A stretch of 64,000 nt of DNA from Myxococcus virescens (GTDB lineage: Bacteria > Myxococcota > Myxococcia > Myxococcales > Myxococcaceae), in assembly GCF_900101905.1 (NCBI RefSeq), contig NZ_FNAJ01000001.1, forward strand, positions 806,001-870,000. The letters are read 5' to 3'. The position numbers and the translations under genes are program-made. Positions 36,365 to 43,207 of this stretch are shown in pieces. The number at the start of each line of letters is the position of its first letter. Position 1 is the stretch's first letter. The notes under the pieces are model-generated. The model had not been told where the DNA came from and ran no database searches. It saw nothing but the letters and a program-made list of their open reading frames with translations.

Positions 36365-37372
36365 ATGAGCAGGGAAGATTCGCGCCTGGCATTGGAGTGG
36401 CACACCTGGCTGGCGGAGAACCTCGCCCTGGGCGTGAGCGCGGAGGACGCGCAGCGGGTGCTCGTGGATGCGGGCGTGGAGGCTTCGCTGGCGCAGCGGG
36501 AAATCGCCGCGGCACAGGCGCACCCCTACGTGGTGGCGGCGCGGCGGATTGGCCGGCGCTACGAGTGGCTGGAGGCGCTGGCGGACCTCTACGCGGAGCT
36601 GCACCGCCAGTCCGGCGCGGTGACGCTGGAGAAGCGCCGAGGGGTGAGCCCGGAGGAGTTCTTCACCCGCTACTACTTCGGTCACCGGCCGGTGGTGCTG
36701 CAAGGCTTCATGGAGGACTGGCCGGCGATGCGCCGCTGGTCGCTCGCGGACTTCCGGGAGCGCTTCGGGGACGTGGAGGTGGAAATCATGTCCGGGCGCG
36801 ACGCCAACCCGGACCATGCCTCGCAGCCCGACAAACACCGCCAGGTGGTGAAGCTGCGCGACTACGTCCAGCGGATGGAGACGGGCGGCGAGACGAATGA
36901 CTTCTACATGGTGCCGCGCAACGAGAACTGGAAGCGCGACGGACTGGCCCGGCTGCGCGAGGACATCCGCGCGCCCGCCGGCATCATCGACCCGGAGCTG
37001 CGTCCCGACATGACGACGCTGCTGCTGGGACCGCCGGGCACCGTCACCCCGCTCCACCATGACAACATGAACGTGCTGCTGGGCCAGGTGATGGGCCGCA
37101 AGCACGTGCGGCTGGTGCCGTCCTTCCAGCGCCACCTCGTCTACCCGCGCCACGGCACCTTCAGCTCCGTGGACGCGGCGAGCCCGGACGCGGCGCGCTT
37201 CCCGCTCTACGGCGAGGCCACCGTCCTGGAGGGCGTCGTGGAGCCAGGCGAGCTGCTCTTCCTGCCCGTGGGGTGGTGGCACTGGGTGCGCGCACTGGAC
37301 GTGAGCGCCACTGTCACGTTCCATCATTTCCAGCTCCCGGGAGGCAACACGCACCTGAGGACTCCGCAGTAG
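36365..37372 (+). CDS. Cupin-like/JmjC-type Fe(II)/2-oxoglutarate oxygenase
   Basis: 335-aa protein of the cupin_8/JmjC-like family (relatives of asparagine and peptidyl hydroxylases). RPVVLQGFMEDWPA opens the catalytic domain near residue 115. HHD in TPLHHDNMN and the later His in GWWHWVRALD supply the HxD...H iron ligands. The N-terminal ~90 residues are a separate helical region. A hydroxylated protein or peptide substrate is likely from the family. The divergent 61-aa peptide gene and the flanking sigma/CHAT genes are the obvious candidates for a link. It converges with the TPR-CHAT gene 27 bp away. Confidence 0.85.
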   Translation: MSREDSRLALEWHTWLAENLALGVSAEDAQRVLVDAGVEASLAQREIAAAQAHPYVVAARRIGRRYEWLEALADLYAELHRQSGAVTLEKRRGVSPEEFFTRYYFGHRPVVLQGFMEDWPAMRRWSLADFRERFGDVEVEIMSGRDANPDHASQPDKHRQVVKLRDYVQRMETGGETNDFYMVPRNENWKRDGLARLREDIRAPAGIIDPELRPDMTTLLLGPPGTVTPLHHDNMNVLLGQVMGRKHVRLVPSFQRHLVYPRHGTFSSVDAASPDAARFPLYGEATVLEGVVEPGELLFLPVGWWHWVRALDVSATVTFHHFQLPGGNTHLRTPQ

Positions 37373-37399
37373 ACGGCCGCACCGCGCGGCCGCCTGCGC

Positions 37400-40144
37400 T
37401 CAATATGACTCCACGAGGATGACGTGCCGGGTCCACCCGGCACGGCTGTCCCGCTCCAGCCAGCGCTGACGCTCGTCCCGCAGCGCCACCGCCGGCGCGG
37501 CCCCTTCGCGAATGCGGCGCCGGACCCCATCGAAGAAGCGGCCGGCGGCATCCGGGATGTCCACCGTGGAGGCCAGCACCGCCCGCGCGCCCGCGTCGAT
37601 GAAGGCCGCGGGCAGGCTGAAGGGCTCGTGGCTGGTGGTGGTGCTCGCCGCGCGTCCGGCGCTGCACGCCGCCAGGAACACCATGGGCGCCCCCGTGAGC
37701 TTCTGCTGCCGCACCACGTCCGCGGTGAGCGCGTAGCGGCCGCTCGTCTCTGGGGACAGCACCACCAGCGACGCATCCGAGAGCGCCGGGTCCATGATGC
37801 CGTGGGCATGGATTTCGATTTCGGTGGCGTCCCGCATGTCCGCCAGCACGCGCGCGGGCGTGGCGTCCGAGCCGGACAGCACCTGCAGCGGCACCGCCTC
37901 CGGCTCCTGCGAGGGCAACCACTGCGGCAGCCGCGGCAGTTGGAGCAGCGCGGGCGCATCCACGCTGGAGACGACGAGCCGCCGGGCCGTGGGCGTGGTG
38001 CGCGGCTGGGCCGTGCGGCCGAGCCGGAAGCTCCACGGCACCTCCGGCGGCAACAGGTCCGTGCGGCCGAAGACGGGCGGCCAGGCGAGCACGTCCACGC
38101 GCTCGCAGCCACGCAACACCTCACGCAGCCGATCCGGCACCAGCCGCGAGGTGTCCGCGCGGATGAATGGCCCCTGCCGGTCCGTCTCGTAGTGGCCCAG
38201 CACCTGGCCTTGCGTCCCGCGCGCCACCAGCACCGTGCGCTCGCCATGCACCGCCGCCGCCAGGGCGCAGCGCTGGGGCACGGGCGTGCCGAGCTGCGCG
38301 GCCATCAACTCCAGCGCCTGGGTGTACTCGCCCGCCCTGCCCGCGTCCGTGACGAGCGACGAATAGCTCAGCGCCCAGGCCTCGCGCGCCAGTGAATCCC
38401 CCCGAGGCAACGCCTCCGCCTCGGTGATGGTCTGCCGCAGCAGCGCCAGCCCCCGGGCTCTGTCGGAGTCCAGCAGGAAGCGGCCCTCCACGTAACGGGC
38501 ATACACCGCGTCGCTGGGCATGGGGTTGCTGTGGTCGGCCCACGTGAGGGCCTGCCGCAGCAACGCCTCATCCCCAGGCTTCGGCCGGGTGCGTGACAGC
38601 TCCGCGAGGTTGACGGCGAACAGCAGGCTCAACGGCTCGTTCTTGCAGGCGGCGTTCGCGTCCACCTCGCGGCGCGCGTCGTCCATGCGGTTGTCCAGGT
38701 AGTACGTATGGGCCAGGTTCTCCCGGGGCCAGACGCAGTTGACGTGCCCGCGGGCGGACCACTCCTCTACATAGGCACGCGAGCTGGCGAAGTCCCCGCG
38801 TGAGCGGGTGATGGCGGCCAGCGCCTCCAGGGCGGTGAACTCCATGTCCCATTCCCGGAGCTGGCGCGCCCAGGCCCAGGCGGCGCGGGCGTGCTGCTCG
38901 CCCTCGGTGAGGCGCTGGAGGTCGGCGTAGAGGATGCCCAGGCGCAGCTCCAGGTCCACGCAGCGCGCGGACAGGCCGCCCTCGCGGCAGCGCTGGAGCG
39001 CGTTGAAGATGCGCTGCTCGGCCTTCCACCACTGGCCCTCGGCCGTCTCGCGGATGGCCTCCTCACGCTCGATGTAGAGGTTGAACCAGGGGTCGTTCTG
39101 GCGCTTCGCCCGCTCCACCACCTGCGAGAACATGCGGCGCGTGGCCCGCGTGTGCTGGGCCGTGCCCAGGAAGAGGTCGTCCTCTCCCGACGCCAGCACC
39201 CGCTCCAGCAGCTTGTCCGGCTTGTTCAGCTTGCCGCGCACCAGCGACGCGTACTCGCGCGACAGCGCGCCGCGGCGCGTGAAGTTCCGGCCGCTCACCC
39301 GCTTGACGTAGTCCGCCAGCGTGGAGCCACCGTGGCCGCGGTCCAGCTCCTGCGCCAGGGGCAGCAGGGCCAGGACGCGCTCCTTCGACGGCGCCGCGCG
39401 GACCACTTCATAGAAAGCCTGCCGGACGATGCCCGGGTCCTTGCGGGCCGCCTCCAGTGGGAGCGGTGCCTGAGGGTCATCCACCAGCGCCAGCGTGGCC
39501 TCGCGTGCTTCCTTCCACCGGCGGGCGCGCTCCATCGTGGCGTCGCGTTGCTCGCGAGCGTTGGCCTTCGCCTCGCGGCTCCAGCCCGGCTCACCCATCA
39601 GCGCCACCTGTTCGAAGGTGTCCGCCGCCTTCATCGTGAGCCCCATCGCCTGGAGCACCAGCGCGCGGTTCCACATGGCCTGCGCATGCTTCGGCTGCGC
39701 CTTCAGCACGCCGTCCAGCAACCGCAAGGCCTGCTCATGCGCGCCGCGAGCGAGGTACACCGCGGCCAAATCACTGTCGCGGTCCGGAGAGGCGGGCATG
39801 CGCTCCAGGAACGAGGCCGCCTGGTTCCACTCGCCCTGAAGGGCATACGCGGAGGCGATACCGGACAGGTCGCCCGCTTCCTCAAGCCGGGCGAGGTCTC
39901 GCAGCGGGATGGGTTCGGGCGCGACGGGGCAGCCGCCCGCCGACATGCGTGGCCGGTAGCGGTCCGCTTCGGGGTGCGTGAGCCGGGCCTCGATGCGTGA
40001 CGCGGAGCGGCGCTCCGCCCAGAACTGCGCGGATACAGGTGCCCCGCTTCCCTTGGAGGGCGTGCGGGCAAGAAGGACGGTCAACACCAAGACGGGCGTG
40101 GCCAGCGCCAGGACCAGGACTTTGTCGTACGCCGGCTTCAACAT
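37400..40144 (-). CDS. Membrane-anchored TPR-CHAT (caspase-like) protein
   Basis: 914 aa with an N-terminal membrane anchor (VLVLALATPVLVLTVLLA, residues ~9-26), about 600 residues of TPR-like helices and a C-terminal CHAT domain. The caspase-type dyad is visible: His781 in IEIHAHG and Cys827 in FLAACSAG, so it should be an active cysteine protease. The first ~400 residues after the anchor are homologous to the ectodomain of the anti-sigma factor 2 kb away. The positive residue before the anchor and the hydrophobic helix suggest that the bulk lies outside the cytoplasm. The ATG at 40144 has GAGGGGG upstream; the frame is open to 40183. A promoter candidate shared with the sigma operon lies 40 bp upstream. 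Predicted role: a protease in the sigma/anti-sigma pathway, with unknown substrate. Confidence 0.86.
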   Translation of the reverse strand: MLKPAYDKVLVLALATPVLVLTVLLARTPSKGSGAPVSAQFWAERRSASRIEARLTHPEADRYRPRMSAGGCPVAPEPIPLRDLARLEEAGDLSGIASAYALQGEWNQAASFLERMPASPDRDSDLAAVYLARGAHEQALRLLDGVLKAQPKHAQAMWNRALVLQAMGLTMKAADTFEQVALMGEPGWSREAKANAREQRDATMERARRWKEAREATLALVDDPQAPLPLEAARKDPGIVRQAFYEVVRAAPSKERVLALLPLAQELDRGHGGSTLADYVKRVSGRNFTRRGALSREYASLVRGKLNKPDKLLERVLASGEDDLFLGTAQHTRATRRMFSQVVERAKRQNDPWFNLYIEREEAIRETAEGQWWKAEQRIFNALQRCREGGLSARCVDLELRLGILYADLQRLTEGEQHARAAWAWARQLREWDMEFTALEALAAITRSRGDFASSRAYVEEWSARGHVNCVWPRENLAHTYYLDNRMDDARREVDANAACKNEPLSLLFAVNLAELSRTRPKPGDEALLRQALTWADHSNPMPSDAVYARYVEGRFLLDSDRARGLALLRQTITEAEALPRGDSLAREAWALSYSSLVTDAGRAGEYTQALELMAAQLGTPVPQRCALAAAVHGERTVLVARGTQGQVLGHYETDRQGPFIRADTSRLVPDRLREVLRGCERVDVLAWPPVFGRTDLLPPEVPWSFRLGRTAQPRTTPTARRLVVSSVDAPALLQLPRLPQWLPSQEPEAVPLQVLSGSDATPARVLADMRDATEIEIHAHGIMDPALSDASLVVLSPETSGRYALTADVVRQQKLTGAPMVFLAACSAGRAASTTTSHEPFSLPAAFIDAGARAVLASTVDIPDAAGRFFDGVRRRIREGAAPAVALRDERQRWLERDSRAGWTRHVILVESY

Positions 40145-40184
40145 ACTGCCCCCTCGGGCGCCATCCCCCAAGCAGTCGCCCAAC

Positions 40185-40211
40185 TACCGCGTTGTACACC
40201 ATCCACCGTTC
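40185..40211 (-). promoter_or_regulatory. Candidate ECF promoter of the TPR-CHAT gene
   Basis: On the minus strand GAACGG (40211-40206; GGGGAACGG in context), a 17-bp spacer and GGTA (40188-40185), 40 bp before the ATG. GGAAC is a classical ECF -35 core. It has the same spacing as the element before the sigma gene. Confidence 0.4.
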
Positions 40212-40333
40212 CCCACCGACTTCCAGCGGAGGCTGGGCAACCAGAAACAGACGCCTGGCTCATCGCCACCCGCGGCATTTCTCCCGCTTTTTCCAACCCA
40301 CCTCCCCGACTGCCCGCCCACGATTCGCCAGGT

Positions 40334-40362
40334 GGTCAGGCCGTGAACCAGGCGGCCTGACC
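40334..40362. repeat. Inverted repeat 1 (10-bp arms, GTCAGGC core)
   Basis: GGTCAGGCCG (40334-40343) and CGGCCTGACC (40353-40362), loop 9 nt, perfect arms. No T-run on either side, so an operator is more likely than a terminator. Confidence 0.6.
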
Positions 40363-40446
40363 TGGAGACGGCTTGCGCCGAAAACCTTGAGTGCAGGTCC
40401 TCCGCGCATCCCTCCGGAATCACTGTCTCCTCGGAGGAAAAAGCCA

Positions 40447-40475
40447 GCCTGACGCCAGGGGCCCGCCCGTCAGGC
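40447..40475. repeat. Inverted repeat 2 (8-bp arms, same core in opposite order)
   Basis: GCCTGACG (40447-40454) and CGTCAGGC (40468-40475), loop 13 nt. It shares the GTCAGGC half-site with inverted repeat 1, ~113 bp away, giving four half-sites. Confidence 0.6.
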
Positions 40476-40596
40476 AGCCCTCCGCATGAGACGGCGGGGC
40501 CACGCCCGCCCGAGGGTTCTACGAGAGGGCACGAGCGGGAAGTAGCACGTCCGCCTGAGTGTCCCACTGCGCCAACCTGGAACGAAAGGACCTCGC

Positions 40597-41649
40597 TTGA
40601 CGCAGCTGCTTCGACTCGCCGCCCTGGTGTCTCTGATTCCCTCGTTCGCCTCCGCGGACGTGGCGTGGAAAGGCGACTTCGAGACGGGCAATACCTCGCA
40701 GTGGACGCGCAGTCAGAGCGTCTCCAACAGCCGTCTCCAGGTGGTGACGGATGTGGTCCGCGAGGGCCGCTATGCGCTGAAGGCCACGGTGCGCCAGGGC
40801 GATGACCCCATCAACGCCAGTGGCAACCGCAATGAACTGCTCTACATCAGCCAGGAGAAGACGGACTCCACCTGGTACTACAAGTGGAGCACCCTCTTCC
40901 CCACCAACTACCCGCTCGATGACAGCTGGCAGGTCTTCGCGCAGTGGCACCAGGAGGGCTGCTGCGGCTCACCACCGCTGGAGTTCTACGTGCGCGGCGA
41001 AGCGATGCACATGCGCGTGGGCGGCGCGAAGGGCAAGGTGCTGTGGACGGCCCCGCTCAAGCGCGGTGACTGGAGCGACTTCGTGTTGCAGGTGAAGTGG
41101 TCGCCCAACGCGAAGACGGGCTTCGTCCAGCTCTGGCACAACAACGAGGTCGTCGTGCCGAAGACCTACGTCGCGACGCAGTTCGGCAAGGAGATGAACT
41201 ACCTGAAGCTGGGCCTGTACCGCGATGACGCCATCCGTCCCGAGGCCAGCGTGTACCACGACGGTTTCACCATGGCCTCGACGCTGGAGGAGGTCATGCC
41301 GCCGCCGCCGACACCGGAGCCGGCCCCCGAGCCCCCCGCACCGGAGCCCGAGCCCACCCCTCCCGCGCCGGAGCAGCCAGGTGAGGACGCGCCGTCCGAG
41401 GAGCTCCCCGACGTGCCCATCGCCCGGACGCCCGACACGCAGCCGCAGACCCGCTGGGGCGTCACCACCCCCGAGGACATCCTCTCCGGGGAGCGTCCGC
41501 TGGGCGCCGACGGGGCGCGGGGCTGCAATGCCTCCGGCGGCGGAACGGCGGGCGTGCCCATCACCGCCGCGGTGGGCCTGCTCTCCTTCGCCGCGCTGTT
41601 CGCCCGCCGCCGCAAGCCAGCACAGGCTCGCGCCCACGCGAAGCGCTGA
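40597..41649 (+). CDS. Secreted polysaccharide lyase-like protein with MYXO-CTERM-type tail
   Basis: 350 aa. The signal peptide ends near SFASA. Residues ~20-225 resemble heparinase-I-like/alginate-lyase jelly-roll proteins (WKGDFETGNTSQW, WYYKWSTLFPTNYP, LKLGLYRDD). A Pro/Glu-rich linker (~230-300) leads to GCNASGGG, a hydrophobic helix and RRRKP, a variant MYXO-CTERM anchor with a single Cys. It starts with TTG at 40597, supported by AAAGGA 8 bases upstream and by the signal peptide starting there; no ATG alternative exists. Likely a cell-surface carbohydrate-degrading or binding protein, substrate unknown. Confidence 0.8.
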   Translation: MTQLLRLAALVSLIPSFASADVAWKGDFETGNTSQWTRSQSVSNSRLQVVTDVVREGRYALKATVRQGDDPINASGNRNELLYISQEKTDSTWYYKWSTLFPTNYPLDDSWQVFAQWHQEGCCGSPPLEFYVRGEAMHMRVGGAKGKVLWTAPLKRGDWSDFVLQVKWSPNAKTGFVQLWHNNEVVVPKTYVATQFGKEMNYLKLGLYRDDAIRPEASVYHDGFTMASTLEEVMPPPPTPEPAPEPPAPEPEPTPPAPEQPGEDAPSEELPDVPIARTPDTQPQTRWGVTTPEDILSGERPLGADGARGCNASGGGTAGVPITAAVGLLSFAALFARRRKPAQARAHAKR

Positions 41650-41711
41650 GCGGCCTCGGCATCGCGGGGCGTGTCGGTGATACGGCAGGCCCCGCGCGGC
41701 AAGGTCGCGCG

Positions 41712-42260
41712 TCAGGGCTCCTTGAGCAGGGGGAGCCCTGAGGTGACCTTGGCCAGCAACATCCGCAGCGTGGTGCGCTCCTCTTCACTCAAGGGCGCCA
41801 TCAGCGCGGCAATCCGCCGGTAGTGGTCCGGCAACACGCTCTCGATGAGTTGCCGGGCCTTGGGCGTGAGGCGCACCGTGTACATGCGGCGGTCCTCCGG
41901 ATGGTCCTCGCGGGAGATGAGGGCATCCTTCTCCAACGTGTCCAGCAGCCCCGTCATCGTGGCCCGGCTGACGCCAGAGCTCTCCGCGAGGTCCGCGGGC
42001 GTGAGCCCACTCACGCGCTCCACGTCGTCGTCCTCGGTGGTGAGCAGTCGGACCAGCACCATGAAGCGCCCCATCGACAGCCCGTGACGGCCCAGGTGCG
42101 CCTCATAGGCCCCCGACAAGTCGTGCGAGGCCCGCAGCAACGTGATGCACGTCTCGATGGCGCTGGCGTCGAGCTCGGGGAAGCGCAGCGCCAGGCGCTG
42201 GAGCCGCTCGTAGCGCGGCATCGCCGCGGGCGTCGGGGAAGTGGGAGGTCGAGTAGGCAC
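41712..42260 (-). CDS. MarR-family transcriptional regulator
   Basis: 182-aa winged-helix regulator: LTPADLAESSGVSRATMTGLLDTLEKDALI is the recognition region (shown here as one helix-turn-helix; key part SRATMTGLLDTLE), followed by the wing DHPEDRRMYTVRLT. The N-terminal 14 residues are variable, and ATG 42221 is an alternative start. A short palindrome lies 20 bp upstream and could be its own operator. Ligand and targets unknown. Confidence 0.88.
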   Translation of the reverse strand: MPTRPPTSPTPAAMPRYERLQRLALRFPELDASAIETCITLLRASHDLSGAYEAHLGRHGLSMGRFMVLVRLLTTEDDDVERVSGLTPADLAESSGVSRATMTGLLDTLEKDALISREDHPEDRRMYTVRLTPKARQLIESVLPDHYRRIAALMAPLSEEERTTLRMLLAKVTSGLPLLKEP

Positions 42261-42280
42261 GGCACAGGCCTCGTAAGGCT

Positions 42281-42295
42281 CCTAATGATTTTAGG
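42281..42295. promoter_or_regulatory. Candidate MarR operator palindrome
   Basis: CCTAA (42281-42285), 5-bp spacer, TTAGG (42291-42295), just upstream of the marR-type gene in an AT-rich patch. The position suits autorepression. Confidence 0.45.
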
Positions 42296-42361
42296 CAATC
42301 AGAAAGGGCGCGCTCCGCACCGTGGGCTGGCGCCCGCTGGCCCGGGCGTTATGAACAGGCC

Positions 42362-42595
42362 GTGCTGGATGTGAAGGACGCCGCTGTGCAGACGGCCCTG
42401 CGCCGCGCGTGCGAGGAGGTCGGCTTGCCGGACTCGCTGCGGGGTTGCGTGTATCCCCTCCTTCGCGACCCGGAGGGTGACTGGCCGGGCTGCTGCGGTG
42501 GAGGCTGCCACCCGTGTGCCTCCTCCCTGGTGGACGTGGCGATGCGCACGTTGGAGCTGCTCGGCACGCCCCGGCGCGCGCCCGTGGTCGGGTGA
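42362..42595 (+). CDS. Small Cys-rich hypothetical protein (77 aa)
   Basis: 77 aa with six cysteines, including a GCCGGGCHPC cluster near residue 44 that could bind a metal. Third codon positions are strongly GC-biased. The start is GTG at 42362 with no clear ribosome site; GTG at 42371 is an alternative. Family not recognised. Confidence 0.6.
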   Translation: MLDVKDAAVQTALRRACEEVGLPDSLRGCVYPLLRDPEGDWPGCCGGGCHPCASSLVDVAMRTLELLGTPRRAPVVG

Positions 42596-42632
42596 GGTGA
42601 AGTGAGGCCGGGCAGCGACATAGGCTGTGGGC

Positions 42633-43169
42633 ATGAATCCCATTGTCCATGCCGAGCTGGCCTGGCTCGCGGCGCAGGGTCTGAAGGAGCGCAGGGACCG
42701 CATCCTCGTCACCTGCGCGGGACTGGCGCCGGACCTGGACGGACTCACGCTGCTCGCGGGCGAGGCGTATTACTTCCGCTATCACCACGTCATCTTCCAT
42801 GGCTACGTGGGTGCCATCGTCACGGCGGTGGCCTGCGCGGCGCTGGCGCGGCAGCGGCTGCGGGTGGCGGCCCTGTCCCTGTTCACCTTTCACCTGCACC
42901 TGCTCTGCGACCTCGCGGGCAGCGGCCCGGGCTGGCCCATCTACTACTACTGGCCCACGAGCATGCGGGAGTGGTTCTGGGAGGGGCAGTGGAACCTCGC
43001 CTCCTGGCAGAACGCGGTCATCGGGCTGGCCACCACGCTGCTGTGTCTGGCGTGCGCGCTGCGATTCCGCCGGACCTTCGTGGAGGTGTTCTCCGCCCGG
43101 TGGGACGCGGAGGTCACGCGCACGCTCCGGCGCCGGTTCCTCCGTGAGGATTTCGTGCGGGAACCATGA
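42633..43169 (+). CDS. Membrane-bound metal-dependent hydrolase-like protein (YdjM/DUF457 type)
   Basis: 178 aa with several hydrophobic helices. NPIVHAELAWLAA, APDLDGL, YHHVIFHGY and FHLHLLCDL carry the His/Asp residues typical of the YdjM/DUF457 'inner membrane metal-dependent hydrolase' family. The ATG at 42633 is preferred over a GTG 6 bp upstream. No activity is established for most members. Confidence 0.75.
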   Translation: MNPIVHAELAWLAAQGLKERRDRILVTCAGLAPDLDGLTLLAGEAYYFRYHHVIFHGYVGAIVTAVACAALARQRLRVAALSLFTFHLHLLCDLAGSGPGWPIYYYWPTSMREWFWEGQWNLASWQNAVIGLATTLLCLACALRFRRTFVEVFSARWDAEVTRTLRRRFLREDFVREP

Positions 43170-43176
43170 CGTGATT

Positions 43177-43207
43177 GTCCATGCGTCCGTCGCCAGCATG
43201 GACGCAT
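43177..43207 (+). promoter_or_regulatory. Two overlapping alternative hairpins at the DUF4139 gene start
   Basis: GTCCATGC (43177-43184) can pair with GCATGGAC (43196-43203). Alternatively ATGCGTCC (43181-43188) can pair with GGACGCAT (43200-43207). The second would bury the AUG at 43206. No clear ribosome site is visible in this 36-bp gap, so translation may depend on structure. Confidence 0.35.

Larger units (their letters stand above)
40145..40596. promoter_or_regulatory. 452-bp divergent intergenic region with two inverted repeats
   Basis: Lies between the TPR-CHAT gene and the lyase gene and shows no convincing coding frame. It contains a candidate ECF promoter for the CHAT gene at 40185-40211 and two inverted repeats built from the same 7-mer GTCAGGC/GCCTGAC (40334-40362 and 40447-40475). 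The lyase ribosome site AAAGGA is at its right end. Confidence 0.6.

Noticed and set aside
36267..36368. 33-codon frame ending in ATGA over the oxygenase start
   Set aside because: Too short, no clear ribosome site, and it crosses the expected divergent promoter; the ATGA overlap could be chance.
37375..37391. GGCCGC/GCGGCC hairpin between the oxygenase and CHAT genes
   Set aside because: Only 6 bp, a restriction-site-like palindrome common in this GC range, with no T-run.
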